A DNA stretch of 64,000 nt, from positions 14,898,136 through 14,962,135 of the forward strand of contig NC_083608.1 in assembly GCF_029168945.1 (NCBI RefSeq). The letters run 5' to 3'. The position numbers and the translations under genes were made by a program. Source of the DNA: Cannabis sativa (taxonomy: Eukaryota > Streptophyta > Magnoliopsida > Rosales > Cannabaceae). Shown piece by piece: positions 35,309-45,155 of this stretch; positions within the stretch are counted from its first letter, which is position 1, and each line of letters starts with the position of its first letter. The notes below the pieces were generated by a model, which saw only the letters and a list, made by a program, of their open reading frames with translations, did not search any database and had not been told where the DNA came from.

Positions 35309-36868
35309 ATGGAGTGTAATAAAGATGAGGCTGCTAGGGCAAAAGAGATTGCAGAAAAGAAGTTCTTGGCGAAGGACATTATGGGTGCAAAGAGGTTTGC
35401 TTTGAAGGCTCAAACTTTATTTCCTGGGCTTGATGGTATCGCCAAAATGTTATCAACGCTCGATGTACATATTTCTGCTGAGAACAAGATAAGTGGAGAA
35501 GTTGATTGGTATGGCATACTTGGTGTGGATCAAAAAGCAGATGATGAGACTGTTAGGAAACAGTATAGGAAGCTTGCTCTTATGCTTCACCCTGATAAGA
35601 ACAATTCCATTGGAGCTGATGATGCTTTTAAGCTTATTTCACAAGCATGGGCTTTGTTGTCTGATAAGGCCAAGAGAGTAGCTTTTGACCAAAAGAGGAA
35701 TGCAATAATGAATCAAAAAATTTCTAATACAAATGGGAATGCATCAGCAACAGCTTCAGGGGTGAATCTCACAAAAACTACAACATCTAAAGCGAAGCCT
35801 CCAAAACCGAAAAGTACTACTCGTGCAGGTTCCTCAACTCACAAGGCAGAGGTTTATTCCGCAAAACCTAGAAACTCTAGGGCAAAGCCCGCTAAAACTG
35901 CCCCTCCAGAAGGTCACTCAGTTCCTGCTTCAACTCAAAAGGCTGGGGTAAATTCCACAAAAAAAGACTCTAGTGCAAGTCCTCCGACGTGTACCACTTC
36001 AGCAACTAGAAGAAGCTCTAGGGCAAAGCCTCCAAAAACTGCCACTGCAGAAGGTGACTCCTCCCCAACTCCTGCTTCAACTGAGTCAGGGTTAAATTCT
36101 ACAACAAATATGGAATCTAAAGCAAGTCCTCCCAAAAGTACCACTTCAGCTGGTCACTCAAATCCCGCTTCAACTTGTGAACCAGGGGTGAATTCTACAA
36201 AAAGTACAGAATCTGGGGCAAGTCTCCCGAAAAGTACCCTTTCGGCTGGTCATTCCACAATAAGTACCGAATTTAGCACAAAGCCTTTGAGAAGTACTGT
36301 TCAACCAGTTCACTTTAAACCTTCAAGTCAGATGCCAAAATCCAACTACTTTTTTTGGACAGCATGCCATCGGTGCAAGAAGCAATACAAATTTCTCAGA
36401 ATTTATCTTGATCATAAGCTCCAATGCTCTGATTGTCATGAGCAATTTCTTGCAGTAGAAACAACTCCTCCTAATGGCTTGAAGTCACCAGCATCACCAA
36501 AATCTTTGAAGCAACAAAAGAACTCAAATAAACGCAAAGCGACCAAAAAGGCATCTAATCCGAGAAAGAAAAGTACCGCCCCTCAAAATGCAGGAACAGG
36601 AGGGCTTAATGGTCCCAATACACAAAACCAAAACAAGTTTGATTGGGGTACATTCACAAAAACTGGTGCTTCAGCTGCTGCTCAAGCCACAACTATGGTA
36701 CAACAAGTCTATCAGACTATGAAGAGAGGATTTGAGGAGGTACATGCAGCAGCAACCGAAAGAGAGGACTTGTGGCGAAAGAATCGTTGCTCTCCTAGGA
36801 AGATGAGTGGTGCTTCTTCAGTGAGTCCTAACATCGAAAGAACTTGTAAAAAACCAAAGAGAAAGTGA
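35309..36868 (+). CDS. DnaJ-B: J-domain protein with expanded Ser/Thr/Pro repeats
   Basis: 519 aa. The ATG at 35309 is chosen because it aligns with the DnaJ-C start; the frame opens slightly earlier with a TTG. Residues 1-62 are the helical N-terminus, and the J domain is about 66-130 with His-Pro-Asp at 94-96. Residues about 150-345 hold five or six diverged copies of a unit of about 33 residues (core Gly-Val-Asn-Ser-Thr-Lys, Pro-Pro-Lys, Ala-Gly-His-Ser). DnaJ-C has a single copy. A four-cysteine ribbon follows at about 348-385 (Cys-His-Arg-Cys, Cys-Ser-Asp-Cys), then a basic tail with a Lys/Arg cluster that could be a nuclear signal. DUF3444 is absent. It is a probable Hsp70 co-chaperone; client unknown. 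Confidence 0.88.
   Translation: MECNKDEAARAKEIAEKKFLAKDIMGAKRFALKAQTLFPGLDGIAKMLSTLDVHISAENKISGEVDWYGILGVDQKADDETVRKQYRKLALMLHPDKNNSIGADDAFKLISQAWALLSDKAKRVAFDQKRNAIMNQKISNTNGNASATASGVNLTKTTTSKAKPPKPKSTTRAGSSTHKAEVYSAKPRNSRAKPAKTAPPEGHSVPASTQKAGVNSTKKDSSASPPTCTTSATRRSSRAKPPKTATAEGDSSPTPASTESGLNSTTNMESKASPPKSTTSAGHSNPASTCEPGVNSTKSTESGASLPKSTLSAGHSTISTEFSTKPLRSTVQPVHFKPSSQMPKSNYFFWTACHRCKKQYKFLRIYLDHKLQCSDCHEQFLAVETTPPNGLKSPASPKSLKQQKNSNKRKATKKASNPRKKSTAPQNAGTGGLNGPNTQNQNKFDWGTFTKTGASAAAQATTMVQQVYQTMKRGFEEVHAAATEREDLWRKNRCSPRKMSGASSVSPNIERTCKKPKRK
35750..36330 (+). repeat. Coding minisatellite of about 99 bp in DnaJ-B
   Basis: The stretch is built of diverged copies of a unit with the phrases GGGGTGAATTC, ACAAAA, CCTCCnAAAAGTACC and GCTGGTCACTC. 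Copies differ in length and sequence, so the expansion is not very recent. DnaJ-C has one such unit near 62080-62165. Confidence 0.72.
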
Positions 36869-37377
36869 TGAAATTAGGTCTGGTAGTATTATGATGCTAA
36901 ATTCTTACTGTAGGAGTGTGAGTGCCTTAGTAGTTTAAAGTTTCCTTTTCTATTTTTCTGTGTAAAGTCGTTTCAAGCTTGAACCTAATTTTCCTCTTTA
37001 GCTAATGGTTATGTACTAAAAAATTATGTGTTCATATACATTATATAAAGTTGAGGTTAGTAACCTTAGGTGGCATTAGCCATTAGTTAAAGGAAGAGCT
37101 TGAAATATGGGCAAATTTAGACTACTGATATAAATAGAGCAAGTTTTACTAATTTTAATTTTTGCACAGAAGCTGCTGTCTTGATTGATTTTTCAAGCAA
37201 TGTTGCTCATATAATTGCTCCTCTTTGTATTGTTTCTTTCATTAAAATTAATAATTTTTTTATTTTAGAATGAGTAAATTAGTTGTTATTAGTTATTAGT
37301 TATAGTTACTAGTTGCTACATATCATTTCATTCTGTCTCCCAACTTAAAAAATAATAATAAATTGTTATTTATCTTA
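36869..37377. other. DnaJ-B 3' flank
   Basis: Includes the likely 3' UTR. No DUF3444-like coding remnant was found after the stop, so the C-terminal loss is a true deletion, not a nonsense mutation with an intact tail. Confidence 0.55.
37369..37377. repeat. 9-bp target-site duplication TTTATCTTA, left copy
   Basis: TTTATCTTA at 37369-37377 recurs at 38246-38254, just outside the other terminus. Nine bases is typical of MULE-type elements. Confidence 0.85.
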
Positions 37378-38245
37378 GGGATATTTGCGGCATAAATACC
37401 ATACGTTTTCGGTTTTATACACTTAAATACCACATGCTTTTTTTCGACGGATTAAATACCTTAAGTTACATTTCCGTTACTTCTGTCACTACTTTTCTGT
37501 TAAATCCTATTTAAACATAGAATATTTGCGGCATAAATACTTGATGTTTTAAATTTCATACACTAATATACCACATGTTTTTTCTTCTGACGGATTAAAT
37601 ACTTAAAGTTACATTTACATTACCTTCATCACTACAAGTCTCTTAAATCCTATTATAAGAAATTTTTTCAATATTATATATAAAATTGATTTTATTTACA
37701 AAAATATTTTTAACAAATTTATTTACATAAATACGAAGAAATAAGGAAAGATATAACTATAAAATTGATTTTTTTTATTAATTAAATAAATATTATTTAA
37801 TTATTTTTTTTACTATAAAATTATTTAATAACTTTTTTTTATTGAATAATACTTAGCAAAAAAAATACATTTTTTATGTTTTATTTACAGTTTAACAAAT
37901 TTTAAAATTATTAAATAATTTTTTATTGAGAATATATTAGTGGACAGGTGTCAACTTAGTCTATTTTAATAGAATTTAACGAATTGATAATGACAAAAGT
38001 AGCGTAAACGTAACTTTAGGTATTTAATCCGCTAAAAGAAAAAACATGTGATATATAAGTGTATGAAATTTAAAACATCAAGTATTTATGTCGCAAATAC
38101 TCTATGTTTGAATATGACTTAACTAAAAAGTAGTAACGGAAGTAACGGAAATGTAACTTAAGTTATTTAATCTATCGAAATAAAACATGTGGTATTTAAG
38201 TGTATAAAACTGAAAACGTATAGTATTTATGCCGCAAATATCCCT
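37378..38245. mobile_element. MULE-type foldback MITE
   Basis: 868 bp. Left end GGGATATTTGCGGCATAAAT; right end, on the other strand, nearly the same after one extra base. Inverted arms extend about 250-300 bp. Each arm holds two tandem versions of a unit of about 145 bp that starts ATATTTGCGGCATAAATAC. The centre is AT-rich and non-coding. A 9-bp target duplication flanks it. Confidence 0.88.
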
Positions 38246-38254
38246 TTTATCTTA

Positions 38255-39478
38255 AAATTAAATTAAACTTTGATATGTATATATTTTAAAAAATTAAATT
38301 TAGTTTTTTTTTTTCTTTCTTAAATTAAACTCTTTATTGATAAAAATCAGTGTTTGATGATCTGAACCATTAGTTTGGAATTTTGTGTAATTCAATTTGT
38401 GAAATTCAGAATTAGCTATAAAACATGAGCTACATTTAGGAATTGAATAAATGCAGTAATTCAATACAAGAATTAGCTATGCAGAATTTTGTGCATTATA
38501 AAACATGAGCTACATTATTACAAGGAACACATGACATATTGAATATGAATACAAGAATCAAATAATCTATGATTCTTAATGGAAGAAATCGCAACCCACA
38601 GTCTTTATGGCACACTCCAAGCTACTTCAAGTTAGAAAAAACAATCAAGCTATCAGATTAAATCAAAAAAATCTGGGCAGTAAGTCTATCTTCAGTACCT
38701 ATAACTTTGAAAATGTCTAAAGTCTTAACAACACTGAATACTTCCCTTGGAGGTAAGATATAGTAGCATAAAGAACATATCCTGTATCACCACAGGTTGG
38801 CATAGTAGCTGGTGCTTGTTTTTGTTGCTACTACAAGATTCTACTACTGCTGCAAAATCACATTTCGGGATAACAGGGAGCTGTAAAATCTCTACAAGGA
38901 GTAAGTCGCCTTCAAGCTCCTAGAACACAACTTCAGCCTTACCTACTCTGCCAGCTCAAACTGCGATGACAATACTAGCTCTAGGACCAGGGAACCCATA
39001 TCCCACAAGTATAGCTTCGCCACCGTTGATGTACATGTGGCCACGATCTTAGGAGGACCTCATATTGCATGAATGGTGAGAAATTCTCAAAAAAGATATT
39101 TGAGGGAATTAGACAATGAGGGGAAGATGTGCGTACTAGTACAATCACAAGCACAACGTTCGCGAACAATGAAAACCTCTTCCACCTTGAGTTTAGCCGC
39201 GATGTCCGCGGTTGGACTGAGGTGCTCTTCCACCATTGTTCAGATTGACATTAGCTAAGTGTGCTTAAGAATTTGTTAATAATATGTGGTGAGCTATTTT
39301 AGTTTCATTTCTTCACATTGTAACATGAATTGAACCTCTTGTAGAGTGAGATGCTCAAATCGAGAAGTTAGATTCATACTCAGTTCCCAACCTCCAAGGA
39401 TGTAGAGAACGAGATCATCATGTCACAGTGGTTGCCCAGTTGCTGTAAGAGTGTCAACATACTATTTCATATTTAAAA
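38255..39478 (+). pseudogene. Worn Tat-lineage gypsy fragment and unassigned DNA
   Basis: Around 39025-39260 a plus-strand frame gives Gly-Gly-Pro-His-Ile-Ala, then Arg-Asn-Ser-Gln-Lys-Arg-Tyr-Leu-Arg-Glu-Leu-Asp, then Met-Cys-Val-Leu-Val-Gln. This resembles the segment before the protease in Tat-type elements. The GGPHI phrase is also present in the gypsy at 16.9 kb. The region 38340-39000 has no assignable content. Confidence 0.42.
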
Positions 39479-39590
39479 GGGAAATTTGAAATTGTATACT
39501 TAATAAATAATAAAATTGGACTCCTAATACAATAGTAGACATAATTTGTAAAGTGGGATACATTTTATTAAAACCCAATTTTACCCCCCT
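39479..39590 (+). repeat. Left terminal inverted repeat of the MULE
   Basis: Starts GGGAAATTTGAAATTG. It aligns imperfectly with the reverse complement of 50628-50742, which starts GGATCTCATTTGAATT. Divergence is high and small gaps are needed. Confidence 0.62.
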
Positions 39591-39689
39591 CATTTGAAAA
39601 ATCACTCTCTCTCTCTCTCTCTTCGTCCCCTATTCTCTCAAACCGAACCCATTTTTTCGCCCAAACGCACGGAGGAGCAGACCCGAGCA

Positions 39690-39815
39690 AAGCCCTCTCC
39701 ACCTCGTACGACCGAAGCCCCAGCCCCCTCTCCACCGCGCACGACCAAAGCTCCAGCCCCCCTCCACCGCGTACGAGCGTCCAACCATCCTCCACCGCGT
39801 ACGACCAAAACCGAA
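39690..39815 (+). repeat. Minisatellite in the putative Ulp1 first exon
   Basis: Four to five copies of a phrase like CTCCACCGCGTACGACCAAA in about 125 bp, GC-rich within AT-rich surroundings. It lies just before ATGGCCAAG and the donor GTAAGT at 39826. Confidence 0.7.
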
Positions 39816-39974
39816 ATGGCCAAGGTAAGTTCGACCGACCCCTTTTTTATTTTTGTTATTGTTTTGAGTGATTATGACTTAGAGTATTGATTTTAGGGTT
39901 TGATTTGAACGGATTTGTTAGATTTAGGGGTTGATTTAGGCTAAGATCTTGGATTTGGGGAAATCAGTTTGGGA

Positions 39975-40225
39975 AGACAATGGTCCGATGGACCCCGATG
40001 GGTCCGATGCTATGGCCCGATGTATGGATCTGATTTTTTTACAAAAATGGATCGGGTCCGATGGCCCGATGGGACCCCGATAGTCCGATTGGCCGATTAT
40101 ATGTATGCCCGACGGTCTGCTGTGAAGGGTTCAATTTGGGTATTTTGTAGGTTATGCGTCCGATGGGGCAGGTGTAGGGCCGATGGCCCGATGGGCCGAT
40201 TGTAGGCCCGATGGGTAGGCGTCGG
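39975..40225 (+). repeat. Left cluster of CCGATGG-type motifs
   Basis: About a dozen CCGAT cores, mostly as GGTCCGATGG or GGCCCGATGGG, in 250 bp. The mirror cluster at 49975-50255 carries CCATCGGACC forms. They lie in introns of the two MULE genes at equal depth from the ends. Confidence 0.8.
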
Positions 40226-40229
40226 ACCC

Positions 40230-40960
40230 TTTTTTTTTGGTTTTTTTAATTATTAATTATTTAGTTATTGTTTTAGGTATTATTTTATTTTTAATGATTT
40301 ATTAAGTATTTTTGAGTTAATTATTGTGTTATTATTATTATTAATTATTGTATTATTTTTTTTATTTTTTTATTAATTATTGTTTTTTTATTAATTATTA
40401 AATAGAATATTTTATTATTTATTAATTATTGTTTTATTATTAATTATTGTTTTATTAATAATTATTAATTATTGTTTTTTATTATTTATTAATTATTAGT
40501 ATTTATAAATTATTGTTTTTTATTATTTATTAATTATTATTTCATTATTATTTATTAATTATTGTTTCATTATTAGTTATTAATTATTGTATTATTTTTT
40601 ATTTTTTTATTAATTATTATTTTATTATTGTTTATTAATAATTGTTTTATTATTATTTATTAATAATTATTTTATTATTAATTATTAATTACCGTATTAT
40701 TTTTATTTTTTTATTAATTATTGTTTTGTTTATTAATTATAAATTATTGTTTTTTTATTTTATTAATTATTGTTTTATTATTTATTATTGTATTATTTTT
40801 TATTATTTTATTAATTATTAATTATGAATTATTGTTTTATTAATTATTGGTTATGATTTTATTATTAATTATTAATTATTGTTTATTATTGTATTGTTTT
40901 ATTGATTTATTAATTATTATTTTATTATTAATTGTTGATTTAATTCTGGATTTTTTTTTT
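40230..40960 (+). repeat. TTATTAATTATTG-type low-complexity tract (left)
   Basis: More than 700 bp of variants of TTATTAATTATTGTTTTA. The complementary tract lies at 49560-49965 near the other end of the MULE. Likely intronic. Confidence 0.85.
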
Positions 40961-40989
40961 CATGGAACTGCACATCTAATAATTCCAGT

Positions 40990-43766
40990 GTCGGACTATT
41001 ACATAGGTCGTGTCACATGGCGCGGGGGTAGTTACTACTACCCGAAGATTAAGGCGAAATTTGAAGAATTCAACCTATGGGACAGGGTGAGGGAATCCCC
41101 TTTCAAACAGTTTTTCGAGAGAGAGCCCATTCAATTTTCGGGAGCATTTTTTCATCAGTTGATGCTTCACAAAATAAAATCTGACAAGCCGGACGAGGTG
41201 CATTTCTATGTGGGAAGGAAGAGATGTAGATTTGGGAGGGTAGAGTTCGGCTTGGTCACCGGGTTAAACTTGTTGCCCGACCCTACTGAGGAAGACATCA
41301 AAGAAAAAAGAAGTTCTGACCAGTTGATTATGGAATATTTCAACGGTAGTGCTTCGATCAGCTTCGACCAACTGCGCAGAGTTTTTGAGAGCTACACAGA
41401 AGCTGATGATGTCTACAAGTTGGGGATGGCCTTGTTTGTTATGGGCGTCCTCACTGGTAAGGAGGAGAAGACTGTCGTTCCTCCTTTTGTGATAAGAATG
41501 GTTGATAACCTTCCATTCTTCTACGACTACCCTTGGGGAAAGATTTCTTACACCAAGCTGATGGAAACTTGTAACAAGGATTACTTGGATGTGAAGAATA
41601 AGATGTTGAAAAAGATTGAGGAGTCACTCAGAAGGAGGCAAAATACTCAGCCTACGGCTATACTGCAGCGTTGCAGTATTGGGCATACGAGGCCATATTA
41701 CAGCTGGGCAACGAGTATGCAGTGAGGAGGTCGCATCGCTTTCCGAGAATGGTCAACTGGGAGAGTAAGCCGAACACTACACTCGGGAAGGATGAAGTGA
41801 CCAAATTATTTGCTAAAAATGTAAGTTTGTTACGCTTTATGTTGAATTCATGTTAATTTCCATATATTATATTAATATATTTGTTATATTTTTCAGTTGA
41901 CAGTGTACTCCATGTTATGTCCTCGGCCGAACGAGATTGAGTTTGTGAGTTACATAACCGGGGGTCAGCCTCCGTTATTTGTTGACTTGGAGGAACTTGT
42001 GTTGGGTGAGGATGGGCAACCAACACAGGATGCTTTGCGAAGCCAGGCCGAAAAGCTTGCCTCCACATTGGAAGAACGAGCGGAGGCAGCCCGAATATTT
42101 AAAGACTCTACACCACCTCCACCGTCTCCACAACGTGCACCGCCTGCAGTTCCAGATGGGTCTGGTGTTGACCCATCTCCAGCTTCAGTTCCTGATGGGT
42201 CTGGTGTTGACCCATCTGCAGCTTCAATTCCAGATCAATGTGGTGTTGACCCACTTGCAGCATCAAAGGATCCTCCTGTTCCCCCGTCAGCTTCTATTCC
42301 CAGCACCTCAGAGGCTCGCGATCTAGTATACCCTGCCATTTTGGCAAGGTTGGAGACTGTGGAGAGGGGGCAGATTGCTTTGAGGGAAGGGCAGGCCGCT
42401 CTGCTAAGAGGACAAACAGCGATTATGGATCAGTTGAAGACCATAATGACGCTCCTGCAAGATCCTGGAAGGCCGGCAGCAGATTCACAGCCACAGCCAC
42501 AGCCACAACCAGAAGAGGAGGCTCGGACACCGGAAGATGACTTCATTCTCCCAAATGATTACCAACCGGATGATGATGACATGTTCTGTACACCTGAGAA
42601 GACGAATATCACCAGCATCGGGGATACTCAGGATTCTGAGGTGCAGGTGTTAGTGACAGCTCCAGAAGTCATGGAGAACCGAAGGAAGAGAAGGCGGCCT
42701 AGGTGGTTCGCTGAGTACACTGAAATGAAGAAGAAGGCTAGGGCTACTTCGACACTCGTGAATGCGGACCCACTTAGAGTGGTTGATCGGAAGCTGCTCA
42801 GGACTTTTCAAAATTGGGTACTCGGCCAGATTGGGAACAAGTACCCGAGAGAGTGCTTCACCGGTCGATACGATTCGTCTTGGTTCCTCGAACTACATAC
42901 TCCGAGGTTTTGGCTTGGGAACGATGTAAGTTTTTAAGACTTTTTTACTTCTTTTGCTTTTAAAGACTTTATCTAACTCTTTATTATTTAATCTCTGACA
43001 TATTTAATTTTCATGTTTTAGCATTTGGATGCGGCATTCCATTTGATAAGGAGGCGACAACACTTTTATCCAGAGATCTACCCAAATAGATGTGTCATCA
43101 TGCCGTGTATTTTCCCAGCAGGAGTTATTGGTCGGTGGGAAGCTGCGGGTGATGACCAGGCTAACTATCAGTGGGATGAGGGCATATTAGATTTGATTCG
43201 AGGGGATGAAAGTCAATTCTTGGCCAGTTGGAAGAATAAGGAGAGAATATATATGACCCTCTACTTCGATAGAGCAAAGCATTGGGTGACGCTAGAGGTA
43301 GATCTGGATCATTGGTTGTTGAACATATTTGACTCGAGCCTCGGATCGATTTCCCCAAACGAATTGAAGAGTCACCTGGCAATGTGGGAAAAATTACTAC
43401 CAAATTTGCTGCTGCAGGCTGGCCTATTCGAGACTCATGACATGATCCTCGTGCCTCAACTTACCGCCTCAGAGAGCCAGGTCAGAAATTTCACTTCAAA
43501 AGTCATGGACCGGGGCGTTGTTCGACAGACAAAGACAAGGTAACTTAATTACAATTTATTTTTTTGTTATTTAACTTGAATTTAATTTGCATACTTTTAT
43601 TTATTTACTTTTTATTGTCTCATACAGCGGTGACTACGGGATGTATGTGATAGAGCACATCGAGCATAGTATGCTGGAGACTACGTTTGATAATGTGCAC
43701 AATGACAATATGAAGAAATTTAGAGAGCGGTGGTGTGTAGATTTGTTTTACCAAAATTTAGCATGA
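40990..43766 (+). pseudogene. Ulp1-like (C48 peptidase) gene carried by the MULE
   Basis: Exons by GT-AG borders: from about 40990 to 41820, then 41897-42925, 43022-43539 and 43628-43766. The first coding exon matches the DUF1985 domain that plant MULEs fuse to Ulp1 proteases (Trp-Arg-Gly-Gly-Ser-Tyr-Tyr-Tyr start, Phe-Gly-Leu-Val-Thr-Gly-Leu). A 1-nt frame error lies at about 41640-41655. The middle exon is Pro/Ser-rich with three near-repeats of Asp-Gly-Ser-Gly-Val-Asp-Pro. The last two exons are the C48 domain: His in Lys-His-Trp-Val (43280-43282), Asp in Ile-Phe-Asp-Ser (43331-43333). The nucleophile position reads Gly-Asp-Tyr-Gly with TAC at 43635-43637 where Cys is expected. SUMO-protease activity is therefore unlikely. 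The first exon is unresolved. Confidence 0.82.
43628..43766 (+). pseudogene. C48 catalytic last exon with Cys-to-Tyr change
   Basis: Joining the AG of the exon ending at 43539 with the C at 43628 makes a Ser codon, then Gly-Asp-Tyr-Gly-Met-Tyr. In active Ulp1-like enzymes the Tyr position is Cys. A single G to A change (TGC to TAC) explains it. The exon ends Gln-Asn-Leu-Ala and TGA. Confidence 0.8.
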
Positions 43767-44012
43767 ACAAATGTGTTTTTTTTTATTTGGTATTTATTAA
43801 GATAACAATGTAACTGGTTTATTTTATTGGTATGTTTATGTTTTTTTAAGAGTTCATACAAATTTTACGCCTTTCTTTCATGCAACAAATTATAATAATT
43901 ATGTAAACATAAAATATCACAAATTCTAATGTTTAAAATAGTCCAACATTAATTCAATAACAATACATAATAGTCCAACACATCATGATACAAATAAACT
44001 AAAATAACATTT

Positions 44013-44240
44013 TTAACCTCGGTAGTTGCAAGTGCTTCTGTTGTGCCCCTTGACACCGCACTTGCTACAATTTCGTGATTTGATAATCCTTTCACCGTTA
44101 CAAGCAGTTCGATTGTTCTTAATTCTTCCAACCTTTTGCTTCTTGGGTCGCCCTACTGATTGCTTCTCAACAGGCACTCCAACTGTCATGTTCTTGATGT
44201 CATCAGGCAATTCCCAATCATCCTCGTCACCAACTGGCAT
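44013..44240 (-). pseudogene. C-terminal zinc knuckle segment of the MULE transposase
   Basis: The frame includes Gly-Arg-Pro-Lys-Lys-Gln-Lys (an AT-hook-like basic stretch) followed by Cys-Ser-Lys-Cys-Gly-Val-Lys-Gly-His-Asn-Arg-Ser-Thr-Cys, the CCHC knuckle found at the C-terminus of plant MULE transposases. Confidence 0.72.
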
Positions 44241-45150
44241 AATTATTCCTTCATATGTCCTCCTCCAATATTCAATCGTGTAATATGGCGAGCATAGTGT
44301 GTATGCGCTAATACTTCGCTCCTAAGATGTAGCACATGCATGAGGACAAGGAAACTTCATGCACTGGAACAAGCCGCAAGTGCAAGTATGTTCCTGCAAG
44401 TCCACTACGCCACCGGTCATAACTGTTCCTCCAGGGTGAACCTGCAACTTGTAAGGCCCGCATGAGTCAACGTTCAAATACCGACATTTTTCAAAATGCA
44501 ATGTCAAGTCCTCTTCCATTTCTGGTGCTAGGGGTTTCGTCCACTTGTCAGTTTTTTCTTTTCATGAAGTAAACCACTTCTGGACTTTGGACCTCGGGAA
44601 TGCTACAGCAGCAGTGATCGGGAAGCCTCTTGCATCCTTAGTTGTGTTGTTGAAGCTCTCAGCCCAGTTGCTCGTCATTACATTGTAACGTACCCCTGGA
44701 AAGTACGACCGGACCCATTTTTCAAATCCAATTTCCTCAAGATATTGTGCAACCCCTGAATTCATGGCCCGAATGTTCTCAAATTCTCTGTGAAACTCTG
44801 ATCTTGAATACGTGTAGGCACACGTGTAAATGTGATTCGTGAAGACGTCAGTCTTGAACTTGTGGTTGACGTTCATAATAATGTGGTGGTAGCATGCACC
44901 GTGGTGTGCATCAGGGAACACGATATCCAAAGCACGAACAATGCTTTGATGCCTATCCGAAACAAAAGCTAAGTTCTCAACATCACCAATTGTTCTTTCA
45001 ATTTTCTCATAAAATAGGTCCAGGAATTGTGGTTTTCACTGTCAACTATAGCAAAAGCTATCGGAAAGATATGACTCCCTGCATCCAAAGCCACTGCACA
45101 CAACATTTGCCCACCATACCTAGTCTTCAAGAAAGACCCATCAACGCATA

Positions 45151-45155
45151 CAACA
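45151..45155. repeat. 5-bp target-site duplication CAACA, left copy
   Basis: CAACA before TGTAACGCCC recurs after GGGTATTACA at 48005-48009. Confidence 0.9.

Noticed and set aside
39594..39890. 98-codon Pro-rich ORF near the MULE left end
   Set aside because: It reflects a minisatellite; its frame does not join the DUF1985 exon at the only acceptor seen.
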